Source: Syngnathus acus (taxonomy: Eukaryota > Chordata > Actinopteri > Syngnathiformes > Syngnathidae). Taken from it: DNA of 64,000 nt. The notes beneath the pieces were generated by a model. That model was not told where the DNA came from and made no database searches. It saw only the letters and a list, made by a program, of their open reading frames with translations. Below are positions 1 through 9,959 of this stretch, piece by piece. Each line of letters starts with the position of its first letter. Within the stretch, counting starts at the first letter, position 1. The position numbers and the translations under genes are program-made. The stretch spans positions 16,745,128-16,809,127 of the forward strand of contig NC_051092.1 of NCBI RefSeq assembly GCF_901709675.1, in the 5' to 3' direction.

Positions 1-865
1 TATCCAGATATTTATAATTACCTCGTCGATTCACCATCTCCGTACACTGGAAAGGACCTTAAGGCATACAAGAGTCTGGATGCCTACAAGTATTTTACAG
101 CAGGTTTTGTGCATGATGGGCTGATATGGCAGATTCCAAACAAGAATCGATTTCTTCTCATGACCAAGGTAAGGAAAATATCATATTGAAATCTGAGAAA
201 TTAATTCCTACAATAAAACATTACATAATTTCCAACTATTCAGTATAGAGCTTATGCAACAATTTCTACAAAAATACTTTTTAGAATTCATGCTTGATAA
301 TTCCTTTTGGTCTCTTGCTCAAAATGAACCAGGTTTAAATTTTCAAGCTAATTTAATGAATGATTCATGAGAAAATTTACCAAATGCCAGGTAAAATATG
401 CATAAATGGACCGTAAGAGGTCTAGCCTTGTATATTATATCCAAATTAGGGACTGATAATAATATAAGCCTTATATTATAAGGTATGTCATATTATCTGT
501 TTTAGGTAAAACACTCTCAACGGATGAATGATCCTCCCCTCAGACCTTGGGTAGCAATAGCGAAAGATGGTCAGATCCTGTGCTGCCACTGTACCTGCAT
601 GGCTGGATTGGGTGAAACATGTTCACATTCAGCAGCATCCCTGTTCGCCCTGGAGACATTAATACGTATGAAGACGGCCACTTCATGCACATCACTACCT
701 TGTCAGTGGCTGAAACCATCAGCATCGCACATAGAATATGCTGAAGGATGCAATATTGATTTTGCCCGTCCAGCCCAGAAACGAAAGTCAGAAGTTTCAA
801 CTCCTGAGGAAAGTGCTGCGAGAAAACTGCTGAATGTTCCTCCACCAACTGAAGAGCAGAAAGCT

Positions 866-3800
866 CTTCTTGGAGGAGAAGACGACAGCCTCCACGTGGC
901 CTCCTCTGCAAGTAGCAAGAAATGGTGCAAGACCAACTTGTGAAACGAATGTCGTCAACCAAACGTCGAGCTCGTCGAGCTGGCAGGCTTAGGACCGGCG
1001 GACGGGCAGTCATCCCGACCGTCGAAAACCGAGGCCTGTCAATGCTTCAACTCAATGTCGAGGGCCTAACAACCGCCAAACTCGAAGTCCTGCGTCACCT
1101 GGCTGATTCCAACGAGGCAGCGGTTCTGCTCCTGCAGGAGACACACTGCACATCCGACAACATCCTCAAGATCCCTGGGTTCCATCTTGCTGGGTCCATC
1201 TACAGCAAGCAACACGGTGTGGCAACGTTCGTCAGGACTGAATTAAGCTGGTCAGCCAGCAGCCAATCCCCACCAGGCTCTTACATCGAGTGGCTGGTTA
1301 CAAAAATCCAGGAAACATCAGTCGTCAACGTATACAAACCCCCACCATCGGAGCTGTCCGTGACATCACTCCCATCAATAACTGCACCTGCCATCTATGC
1401 AGGTGACTTCAACTGTCAGCACACAGACTGGGGTTACAACCACATAACACCTAATGGAGTGGCGCTGAGTGAATGGGCCTCCAACACTGATGCTCTGCTG
1501 CTGTACGACCCCAAGGAGCCTCCAACGTTCTTCTCTGCACGCTGGAACACCTCCACCAACCCGGACCTGGCCTTCGCCATCTGCCACAGTAACGACCCGA
1601 AACCGGAGAGACGCATCCTGGATAGGTTTCCCCGATCACATCACCGGCCATCCATCATTAAAGTCCCAGCACTGGTGGAACCGGTACCAGGGAAACCCGT
1701 CAAGCGATGGAACTTCCGAAAGGCCAACTGGGAGTCGTATGCTGAGGAGACTGAAAGAAGGTCAGCTGGCCTGCCAGACCCAGACACAGGCGATCTGGAT
1801 GCGGCCTATGCAGCCTACTGCCAGGTCCTCCTGGGTGCGGCAAAGAAGACCATCCCACGGGGCTATAACAGGAACTACATCCCGGGTTGGGACAAGGAAT
1901 GCAGCCGCCTTCTGTGTGATCACCAGAGGGCTAGCTCCAGAGAAGAGGTGGACATGACTGCAGCAGCACTGCTCCAGAAGCTGGATATCACCCGTAGGGC
2001 CAGATGGACAGAAGTCGTCGAATCAATCGACTTCACCCATTCTAGTCGCAAGGCGTGGCAGACCATCAACCAGCTCACAGGCAGAAATACAACACCCCAC
2101 AGCTGCCCAGTCACAGCAAATGCCATTGCATCCCATCTCCTGAAGAACGGCCGCTTCCCGGATGTTGATAAAGTTTTTGCCCGACTGATATCGTGTGAGG
2201 TGTCTGGCCTCTCGGGAGCGGCCAGTGTCGATTCCAACCTCTCGGGAGAATTCACAGCAGAGGAACTCAGTGAGGCCTTGAGCAAGCTCAAGCCAGGCAA
2301 ATCCCCTGGCCGTGACAACATCCACCCAGAGTTTGTCATCCACCAGAGCACAACAACATCTGGTTGGCTCTGTGCTTTCTTTACATCATGCTACCGGAGA
2401 TTAAAGCTCCCAAAGACTTGGCGCCGTGCCTCTGTCATAGCTCTGCCGAAGCCAAATAAACCTGCAGAAGATCCTAAGTCATACAGACCAATCTCGCTGC
2501 TCTGTGTCCCATTTAAGATCTTGGAGAAGATGATCCATAGCCGCATCGAGCCAGTGGTGGACTCACAGCTCCCACGGGAACAAGCTGGTTTCCGTCGTGG
2601 AAGATCAACAGCAGACCAGGTAACACTACTCTGTCAGGACATCGAGGACAGCTTCCAGGACAGTGAGAAAGCTGGGGTAGTGTACCTGGATCTGACGGCT
2701 GCATATGATACCGTTTGGCACCGGGGACTTCACCTGAAGCTGCTGAGGACAATACCAGACCGGCACATGGTTAAGTTCATCATGGAGACAATTTCCAACC
2801 GCAGCTTCATCCTCCAGACCAGCAGTGGCCAGTGCAGTAGGCTCAGAAGACTGAGGAACGGGGTACCGCAGGGGTCTGTCCTCTCGCCGATGTTGTTCAA
2901 TGTTTACATCCACGACCTACCTGATACAGCATCGCGAAAGTATGGCTACGCAGACGACCTTGCCATCATGCTGAGCCGACCAACGTGGAAGGCGATGGAA
3001 GAGGGTCTTAATGAAGACATGGGCACACTGGTAGCATACCTTCGGAGGTGGCGTCTACAGCTCAGCGTCGGAAAGACAGTCGCAGCGGCATACCATCTTA
3101 GCACCAGAGAAGCCAGGAGGGAACTTGAGGTGCGCGTTGACAACAAATGTCTGGAGGTCCAGCAAGCCCCGAAGTACCTTGGAGTGCGTCTGGATCGGAC
3201 ATTATCCTTCAAACAACACCTGGAAGAAGTCAAGGCCAAGGTGACATCCAGAGCCGCGCTGATCCGCCGCCTTGCTGGAACAACCTGGGGAGCCTCCGCT
3301 AAGACGCTGCGAATATCCACCCAAGCCCTGGTCTTCTCTGCAGCAGAATACTGCAGCCCAGTCTGGAGCAGAAGCCCGCATGCGAGAAAGGTCGACGTGG
3401 CTATTAATACCTCCCTCCGGATAATAACTGGATGCTTGAAACCTACTCCTGTGTCCCTCTTGCCGGTCCTCGCGGGAATAGCACCGGCCGGCCTCCGACG
3501 GGAGGCTGCCACCCTCGCCCTGGCCAGGAAGGCACAAAAATATGACTGGCACATCTTGCACAACACCACAATAACACCAGCACCTCCAAGCAGACTCAAG
3601 TCCCGCCACCCCTACAACAAGGCAGCACAAGAGATGCTCAACTCCACCTCTGAGGACATCTCCAGAGATGCATGGTTGGCAGCAGCTTGGAAGCAGGAGT
3701 GGGAGTCGGCCGGACCCTCCCGAGTCCACCGCTACATTTGGGACCCAGGAGATGGCGCCATCGGAGGAGACGACCTACCACGCCGGCAATGGACCACGCT

Positions 3801-4038
3801 GAACCGCCTACGGACTGGGGTCGGTCGCTTTGGGTCATCAATGAAGACGTGGGGCTTGGCGGACAGTGCGGCATGCGAGTGTGGTGACCCTGAGCAGACC
3901 GCCGACCATATAATCAACATCTGCCCCTTATATGGACCACCCTCGGAAGCCAGCCTCTTCGACCTAGGACCAGAGACGCGGGCATGGCTACGCGACACCG
4001 AGTTGGACATCTGACGTTACACGAAAGAAAGAAGAAGA
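866..4038 (+). mobile_element. Non-LTR (LINE) retrotransposon inserted in the YqaJ-type exon
   Basis: The segment between two copies of AGAAAGCT (858-865 and 4039-4046) is foreign to the host reading frame, which continues in phase across it. It encodes one long endonuclease/reverse-transcriptase protein and ends with a GAA-rich simple tail, not poly(A). The 8-bp duplication partly overlaps the GAA tail, so its exact length is uncertain by a few bases. No gag-like ORF1 is seen upstream, so the copy is either 5'-truncated or of a single-ORF type. The intact ORF suggests recent insertion. The clade is not certain; the C-terminal Cys/His knuckle is like Jockey/I-group elements. Confidence 0.85.
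922..4014 (+). CDS. LINE ORF2: apurinic-type endonuclease plus reverse transcriptase
   Basis: This is an uninterrupted 1030-codon frame. The ATG at 922 follows an in-frame stop at 913-915. A short basic N-terminus (about residues 1-38) leads into an EEP endonuclease domain with LQLNVEGL (42-49), QETH (72-75), GDFN (161-164), NPDLAFA and a final SHH motif near residue 237. The reverse transcriptase spans about residues 450-760. It has a substrate-binding block near SYRPISLLCV, GFRRGRST, motif A LDLTAAYDTV, motif B NGVPQGSVLSP and the catalytic YADD at 676-679. The C-terminus holds a CxC...H...C cluster (CECGDPEQTADHIINICP) typical of several LINE clades. All key catalytic residues visible to me are present, so the protein could be active in target-primed reverse transcription. 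Confidence 0.9.
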   Translation: MVQDQLVKRMSSTKRRARRAGRLRTGGRAVIPTVENRGLSMLQLNVEGLTTAKLEVLRHLADSNEAAVLLLQETHCTSDNILKIPGFHLAGSIYSKQHGVATFVRTELSWSASSQSPPGSYIEWLVTKIQETSVVNVYKPPPSELSVTSLPSITAPAIYAGDFNCQHTDWGYNHITPNGVALSEWASNTDALLLYDPKEPPTFFSARWNTSTNPDLAFAICHSNDPKPERRILDRFPRSHHRPSIIKVPALVEPVPGKPVKRWNFRKANWESYAEETERRSAGLPDPDTGDLDAAYAAYCQVLLGAAKKTIPRGYNRNYIPGWDKECSRLLCDHQRASSREEVDMTAAALLQKLDITRRARWTEVVESIDFTHSSRKAWQTINQLTGRNTTPHSCPVTANAIASHLLKNGRFPDVDKVFARLISCEVSGLSGAASVDSNLSGEFTAEELSEALSKLKPGKSPGRDNIHPEFVIHQSTTTSGWLCAFFTSCYRRLKLPKTWRRASVIALPKPNKPAEDPKSYRPISLLCVPFKILEKMIHSRIEPVVDSQLPREQAGFRRGRSTADQVTLLCQDIEDSFQDSEKAGVVYLDLTAAYDTVWHRGLHLKLLRTIPDRHMVKFIMETISNRSFILQTSSGQCSRLRRLRNGVPQGSVLSPMLFNVYIHDLPDTASRKYGYADDLAIMLSRPTWKAMEEGLNEDMGTLVAYLRRWRLQLSVGKTVAAAYHLSTREARRELEVRVDNKCLEVQQAPKYLGVRLDRTLSFKQHLEEVKAKVTSRAALIRRLAGTTWGASAKTLRISTQALVFSAAEYCSPVWSRSPHARKVDVAINTSLRIITGCLKPTPVSLLPVLAGIAPAGLRREAATLALARKAQKYDWHILHNTTITPAPPSRLKSRHPYNKAAQEMLNSTSEDISRDAWLAAAWKQEWESAGPSRVHRYIWDPGDGAIGGDDLPRRQWTTLNRLRTGVGRFGSSMKTWGLADSAACECGDPEQTADHIINICPLYGPPSEASLFDLGPETRAWLRDTELDI

Positions 4039-4535
4039 AGAAAGCTGCCTTTTACAAGGCTTTGTCTGAATGCGGTGGAAGACCAGCAATTTTGAGCATT
4101 GTCCCTGACTATGCTGACAACTTTGTGCCAAGGGCAGTGAAGCGAAAGCTTCCTGTACCTCTCTCACAGCTGTACGATTCTGGCAATATGAAACTCAGCC
4201 CAGATGAACTTGCACTAAAATGCCGGTCAGAGCTGGAAAAGTTACAGTCCATTACCAGAGAGCAGGTTTGTATTTTTTTCGCACTTAGTAATTAATATAT
4301 ATATCATAAATAATTTATTGTTCTCCAACCTGTTACAAATAATCTAATCATAGTGAAAACAATTTTTATTAAAATGTTTTTCCGATATCTGCGGTTGAAG
4401 AAGAGTCCAGGGGCCAAGCAACATCAACAACTTGGTTTCAACAAAGAACTGGGCGAATTACGGCCTCGAATTTTAAGGCAACGACCAGGACCAATGTCTC
4501 AAAGCCATCCAAGTCATTGATCAAGAGCCTTCTTT

Positions 4536-5634
4536 TCAAATCTCAGCGTGCACCACATCTTCACCAGCGGGTAGTTGATCATTTTCACAAGGGACAGACT
4601 GGGAAATATTGACAAGTGCTGCTGCTGCTGCCAATGCCCTCTCGCGGTCTCTCTTGCGCTGCTTGAGATTTTGTCTTCTCTCAAAGATCTTCAATGAACA
4701 TTTGAGTTTTCGTTTGTGAGGTGACTGGGTATGCTCAAATATACTTGGCACATAGTCTGGGGATAGTGGATCTTCGCTTTTTGCACCTGAAACAATTAAA
4801 CAATCACATTATTCATAATGACTACCATAAATAATTAAGCACGTTGTTGAAGGGAATATACCCAGTTCAATTTGTTTCGTAATGGCATTTCATAACTTGA
4901 CATTAAAAAACTGAATAGAGTGAAATCATTCAGATACTGTACCTGTCTGTTCAAGTTGCTACCATTTTTATTTTTTGTTTATTTTTGCATGATGCCTCAT
5001 CTGATTGGCTTGAAAACTTAACCAATAAAAATTTTAACCTTGTGCCAATGGCTTGAAAACTTTATCAATGTAGATTTTACCTTGTGCCAAATGAAGTAAC
5101 AAAAAGCCTCTTGTTCAAAAATGCTTCATTAAAAAAAATTGTTTCACAAGGTTCATAATAATTTTTTTTGAAATTTCCTAATGCATTCACTCATGAGAAT
5201 TAATTGTTCAATTCCAATATGAAGTTCAATATTTACATTGATAAAGTTTTCAAGCCAATCAGATGAAGCATCATGAAAAAATAAACACAAAATAAAAACG
5301 GAGGGGGGAGGGGTGAACTGAAGAAATCATCCCATTCCCTGCCTTGCTGCTCTTGCTGCCTTTCTAAAAATGCACCCAGCATTTTCAACAATCATATTTG
5401 TATCATCCCATATTGTATTATTTCACAAATCAGGGGTGAATAGTTTGTTTACATACCTGATATGAAGTGCTCATTGCATATCCTTGTGTAAATCGTAGGT
5501 TTCCATCGTTCACGACGAATATCCGCGATCCATTTATCACGTTTTTTCATGTTCGCCGGAAATCTATAGAAGCTAAGATTTGGTTTATCGCCTCTTCTAT
5601 TGCTACATCCAACAGCACAGCAGGTATCCGGCAT
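4536..5634 (-). CDS. THAP-domain protein, two exons
   Basis: Exon 1 is complement(5457..5634) and exon 2 is complement(4536..4786), joined across consensus GT/AG with matching phase 1. This gives about 142 residues. The start ATG at 5634 gives MPDTCCAVGC, the canonical THAP opening. The domain follows with C-x4-C near the start, the FYRFP strand, a Trp (DKWI), the ICNEHF C-x2-H pair and, in exon 2, DYVPSIF, the counterpart of the C-terminal AVPTIF box. THAP domains are zinc-coordinating C2CH DNA-binding modules. After the domain there is a basic, Lys/Arg-rich helix-prone stretch (RKLKCSLKIFERRQNLKQRKR) and an Ala run. The stop is TGA at 4538-4536. The gene converges on the truncated YqaJ-type gene, so their 3' ends abut. 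Function unknown; it may be a transcriptional regulator or derive from a THAP transposase. Confidence 0.85.
4962..5300. repeat. Fold-back inverted repeat inside the THAP intron
   Basis: The left arm (about 4962-5070) and the reverse complement of the right arm (about 5222-5300) share an AT-rich end followed by CATCTGATTGGCTTGAAAAC. The interior is unrelated. This looks like a fold-back MITE. No clear target duplication was identified. Confidence 0.6.
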
Positions 5635-5710
5635 TTTTAAGCTCAAATAGCAGCAGATATAACAAGAAAGCGTGTGTGAGTCGTTGACCGGCACTGAAAA
5701 GTTGACCGCC

Positions 5711-5751
5711 AAGATGGCCGCCAAGCTAATGTGGGTAGCTTGATGACGTCA
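5711..5751 (-). promoter_or_regulatory. Candidate THAP-gene promoter elements (YY1-like and CRE)
   Basis: AAGATGGCCGCC at 5711-5722 matches the YY1 core. The palindrome TGACGTCA at 5744-5751 matches a cAMP-response element. Both lie 77-118 bp upstream of the THAP start codon, where a TATA-less vertebrate promoter would be. The role is inferred from motif and position only. Confidence 0.5.
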
Positions 5752-5790
5752 GCTGCAAAGCCTCTATAGGCAGGGCCCAGACGCAAGCAC

Positions 5791-7044
5791 TAGGGATGGG
5801 CGATACCAATGATTTTGGATTCGATCCGATACCAAGTATTTCCTGCCCAAAACTACCCGATATCGATCCGATATCGATGCCGGAAGTGTAATTTCCCGCC
5901 AAAAAAACCAATTTAAATGCAGTGGCATGCTGCATCAATATTTTGTGCCTTACATGTGACTATTGACCTGCACATTTGTATACTACAGCAGGTGTTTCAC
6001 TGCAAATGATACTTGCTCTTGGAGAGTCATCTATTGAATTTTGTAGAAAAAAGTATTACGTCATGTACATGAATTATTAATCTTTTTAGAAAAACATTAA
6101 TGGAAGATGCATATTAATAGTATAACTTTAATTAAAAGGAGCTATTCTTTACTTTTTTCTCTCGCTCTCTGTTGTTAGGAAAAAGTTTTGTCTTTTAGTA
6201 TATTGTAAAAAGAGACATGGTACCAACAGAGATGCAGGGCTTAATCGTCATGAGCAGCAAAACTATCAATTTGTAAAGCCACTGGATACTTACATTTAAT
6301 ATTGTAATACTTTAGTGTTGTTTATAGGAAGTGGAGTTACAAATAAAACGTATGGCGTTCGACCACAAATTGAAAAGGGGAAAACTTTATTTATAAATGA
6401 CGCAGTAATTATTGCTTCAAATAGCACATCAACCACAAATGCTTACGATTTTTGGTTAGCACCTGATACCTGGATATGTCTTGCCTTTCTGAAACGCTGC
6501 TTCTAAGGTACTTTGGTACCTTAGCCTCGGTGTGGCTGCAGGGTTTTCCGTCGCTGCCTTAGTGTCTGCGGCACGTTTCAACTGCAGCTCTTCATGAACC
6601 GTGGGGTGAATTTTACTTAAATGTTTTGTTAAGTTTGTGGTGTTGCCACAATATTTAATCGTTTTGTGACATATTTCACATCTTGCCTCGTTGTTATTAA
6701 CTAAAATATAATACCTCCAAACCAGACTTCTCTTACGTTCGGACTGGGCCGCCGCCGTGGCCATGCTTGTTTGTGTTTGGATTGGAAAGGGGGGCGGAGG
6801 AGGAGGGCTTGGCTTGTGAGAAAAGGGGGCGGGAGCAGAGCAGAGCAGGACACGCCGGTGCAGCAGGCGGAAGGAAAAGTAGTGCTAGCATGAGTGCAAG
6901 TCGTCAAATTGGAGCAGAAAAAAATGAGGGAAAATATAATTAAATAATTGTAAGTATCGATATTTTAGCTAGGGAGATCGATACTCAAAAATGAGCAGCC
7001 TGGATCGATATATCGATATTTTGGTATCGATCCGCCCATCCCTA
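5791..7044 (-). mobile_element. hAT transposon, internally deleted copy
   Basis: Both ends begin TAGGGATGGGCG as inverted repeats, followed by CGATA-rich subterminal repeats on both sides. The copy is flanked by a perfect 8-bp duplication GCAAGCAC (5783-5790 and 7045-7052), as expected for hAT elements. It is 1254 bp long and retains only the N-terminal BED-finger part of a transposase, so it is non-autonomous. Confidence 0.93.
6456..6764 (-). pseudogene. hAT transposase N-terminal fragment with BED zinc finger
   Basis: From an ATG at 6764 the frame encodes about 102 residues. They contain a BED-type finger: aromatic WRYY, then C-E-I-C (C-x2-C), then H-L-S-K-I-H (H-x4-H). BED fingers bind the terminal sequences of hAT elements. 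The frame ends at the deletion junction with no RNase-H-like catalytic domain or dimerisation region. A truncated protein with DNA-binding capacity is possible but unproven. Confidence 0.8.
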
Positions 7045-7052
7045 GCAAGCAC

Positions 7053-8534
7053 CGTCAATGCCATGATTGGCTTCGTACCGTAAGTGAACCGTATCGTATC
7101 ATTGGCTGGACACCTGTCACTCACTGAGTGAGAAACAAAAAAAAACAATATTATTGGGCGAATTAATTAGATTAGGTCTAATATTAATATAATATTATAA
7201 TTGATACAATATATTATAATAATATATTATAATCTAATATTAATTAATACGTTATATTGATGTTGTTTATGCGCTGGATAGATTTTCTTGTGCGCTGAGA
7301 ATGTGCGGGCAGTGCGCGATTGCGCACGCGCGCAGTTTAGAGGGAACATTGATCGAGTCTAAGTTTTCCTTTTGCGTTTTCTATTTAATTTCTATAATCA
7401 CACTAGGGCAGATAGATGAAGGGATTTCATAGATAAATAAGCCTTAGAACTTTTGTCAAAAATGAATATTTGCATCATCATCCACAGCAGAATTGTCAAT
7501 GCCCCTGTCCCCTCCCCAATAAATATCTACAACGATGTCCGCGCAGTTTATGATCTTTCCTGCCCCATGCCATCACAGATTACAATTTATATTGCTATTC
7601 TGAATGTATAGTTTATTCCTTACAGTCTATGTTGTCACGATAATACTTCTGCTGCACTGTAATTTCCCATCTTGGGATCAGATACAGTAAGCTAAGATGC
7701 TGAAACACTTTCGGTCAGTCATTATTAATGAACTAATAATTATATTATTTTATTAGTACGCATTTTTGAGAAAGTAGTTTGGGATTACCAGTCTTGTTCT
7801 AGTAAAAGTATTTATTTGTGAAAGAAAAATGACAAGATATGTTGTAATCGTGTCTCATGGAATTCAATTATTATGAGGATATTTAGAAGACATACAGCCC
7901 TAGAAACAAGTCATACTGAAGATAAATGAATGACTGAATGTTTAAAGTGTGCATACATATCACGTTTATAAATTCTTCTGTTTTATGTTTTACTCATTCA
8001 GTTGTGGTCTATATAAAGTGGAACAGCGATATTTTTGTTTGAATTCCTCGTTCTGATAGCATCACAGGTCCCTCTTTTATACTTGTTCTGAGGTGCGGTT
8101 CAGAGCAAGTCATTTTGGTGCTGTCTCTTTAAACGCAAATGAGATACTTCACACCTCACTCCCTCCAGGCCGCAAGATGTACGCTGTTTTTGGAAGTTGC
8201 CTAGGGCGACAAATACCCTTGGTAGGAGGGGGGTCCCGGGACTCCTCCAGGATGCAAACAAAATGTTCAAAAAATTATGTCTGTCTTTCTTTTTTTCATC
8301 AAATCACTTTCCTTGTTGATGGCGTCGTTATGTCTATGGCTGTTCTGGCTGTTCAGCTCCCTCTACCTCCAGCACCTCCTGTCCGCTGTCCCTCTCTGAT
8401 CTCCTATCCGCTGCAAGGGATCAATCTAGGGACCTAACCACCTACACTTGTCAGAGCAGTGAGGTCTTCTGGGAAGTGCAGTGTATGCAGCGACCATCTT
8501 GTCAGGGATGTAGCAGCTCTCTACCACCGTAATC
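7053..8534. other. Intergenic sequence without recognised genes
   Basis: This stretch is mostly AT-rich. Positions 7150-7260 are nearly pure A/T with TAATATTA-like motifs, and a CG-rich palindromic patch (TGCGCGATTGCGCACGCG) lies near 7313-7335. A 114-codon frame at 8093-8437 has no recognisable domain or splice context and is not called. Confidence 0.5.
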
Positions 8535-8542
8535 CCATAATA

Positions 8543-9413
8543 CAGTGGTCCCCAATCTTTTTTGCGCCACGGACCGGTTACGTGTCAGAAATATTTTCGC
8601 GGACCGGCCTTTATATAAATAAATAATACAATTACATAAATAAATAATACATTTATAATAAATACGATGAAATAAAATGATACGACTGGCATAAAAACAA
8701 GTATAAACCACATAAAAGTAATACTCACCATTACGTTGAATTAGTGGGAGCACTGAGCTTGTTTCTCAGAAACGAGCCGGTCCCATCGAGGCGTAATCGG
8801 AGACAATGACACCGGAAGTGGTTAAGATTTGTCTTTTAATGCAGGATGCTTGGTCTCCATGTGCCGCAGCAGTTATAAAGGCTTCATTGCCTCGTTAGCT
8901 AGCCTGTCGCCGCCACATATGCAGAGTGGGCTTGGCTCGTCAGAGTCACCTGTGGCGATAAATCCATATTTTAAGTAGGACTCCAGAAATTTTCTTTCAA
9001 ATGTAGCTTTCCTTTTCTTAGAAGTCGTAGCTTCTTCTTCATCCGTCTATTCATTGGGCTGTTTTCCCTTTCCGAAGAAGCTTTCCAAACATTTCTGTTT
9101 CTTGCTCATTTTTGCTTGCTTCGCGGGCTCGACTGGCGTGACGTCACGTGTCCGGGATGAGCGTCCTGATTCGAATTAACACAGATGCGCCGACGGATGT
9201 AATTGGGAGAGAAACGCCAATTTTTTTAAATATTTTTCAAAATAAATTTTTACTCATTTTTGCTAGCTTTGCGGGCTCGACTGGGGAAACATCTCACGTG
9301 ACCAGGACGATTGTCTTGACCTGAATGATCGTCGATCGCCGCGGTTTGGCGGCCCGGTACCAAGTGACCCACGGACTGGTACCGGTCCGCGGACCGGGGG
9401 TTGGGGACCTCTG
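8543..9413 (-). mobile_element. hAT (Charlie-like) non-autonomous element, copy 1
   Basis: The inverted termini read CAGTGGTCCCCAA and TTGGGGACC..CTG. They are followed by the characteristic GGACCGGT/ACCGGTCC subterminal repeats. The 8-bp target duplication is CCATAATA (8535-8542 and 9414-9421). The 871-bp element is the reverse orientation of the copy at 50097-50954 and holds the same remnant BED-finger exon (minus strand, about 8860-9110), here degraded. Confidence 0.93.
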
Positions 9414-9520
9414 CCATAATACATTGATTGAAGGTTTGGGAAGGCATGATAGGCTAAAACATGCAAAGCACAGAAGTGCATACAGTTCTAAACATTGTGT
9501 GGGGTATGGGCACGCGCGCA

Positions 9521-9566
9521 CGCACACACACACACACACACACGCACACGCGCACACACACACACA
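9521..9566. repeat. (CA)n microsatellite with CG interruptions
   Basis: A tandem CA tract is interrupted by CGCACACGCG units. It is simple-sequence DNA. Confidence 0.95.
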
Positions 9567-9596
9567 TACCTTTATGTTTGACAGCAATGTTGACAT

Positions 9597-9959
9597 GGGT
9601 TTCTTGCAGATATTGCAAGATGGCGGCGCGCACAGACGCAGCGGCCCGGCGCTCCTGAGTTGTTGGCAGTTTTGCAAAGCAGGAAGCACAAACCTGCGGA
9701 GGGGCATCAAGAAGGCCAAGCACAGCTACCAAAAGCGTATAGAGACACACTTTACAAAAAATAACTCCAGAGGTATGTGGCAAGCGATTAAGGCCCTGAC
9801 TGGGTACAATAACAACACCACAGCCACAGTACCATCAGATAGCACCCTCCCAGATGCACTGAACCAGTTCTTCGCCCGCTTCGACCATCACAGCAGGGAA
9901 AACCCAATCCTTGCTCCACCAGCGGATGAGAGCTACAGCTCCAGCCACAACAAGTCAGA
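9597..9959 (+). mobile_element. L2-clade LINE, 5' portion (split by Rex3)
   Basis: The segment from about 9685 encodes the linker between endonuclease and RT of an L2-type ORF2 (KKAKHSYQKRIETHF, WQAIKALTGY, LNQFFARFD). It closely parallels the intact L2 at 30239-32554. Just upstream (about 9617-9660) is a GATGGCGGCGCG-type sequence like L2 5' untranslated regions. The endonuclease-coding region is therefore deleted between the two. The reading frame stops at the Rex3 junction and continues, after a gap of about 100 codons, at 11682. Confidence 0.75.

Larger units (their letters stand above)
1..4535 (+). pseudogene. SWIM zinc-finger / YqaJ-type gene, partial and LINE-interrupted
   Basis: The window opens inside an exon (1-168) that reads in frame to a donor AAG|GTAAGG. 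The next exon starts at 506 after TTTTAG in the same phase and carries a SWIM-type zinc finger near 590-640 (C-x-C, then C-x-H within CTCMAGLGETCSH). In teleosts this block precedes a YqaJ (lambda-exonuclease-like) nuclease domain. The frame runs to about 865, where a LINE is inserted. It resumes at 4041-4265 with the expected linker (ALSECGGRPAILSIVP) and a donor CAG|GTTTGT. A further coding block at about 4387-4530 (WFQQRTGRITASNFK) resembles the start of the YqaJ domain, but no AG lies where the phase needs an acceptor. Similarity stops near 4530, so the catalytic core is absent. The gene is broken at least twice. The family call is from memory of teleost homologues; the function of these genes is not established. 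Confidence 0.72.

Noticed and set aside
2946-3729. Minus-strand frames of 175-217 codons
   Set aside because: Antisense shadows of the LINE ORF2 at 922-4014.
5635-5724. Upstream extension of the THAP frame to 5724
   Set aside because: The extension starts at TTG, not ATG; the THAP domain canonically begins at the MPDTCC methionine at 5634.
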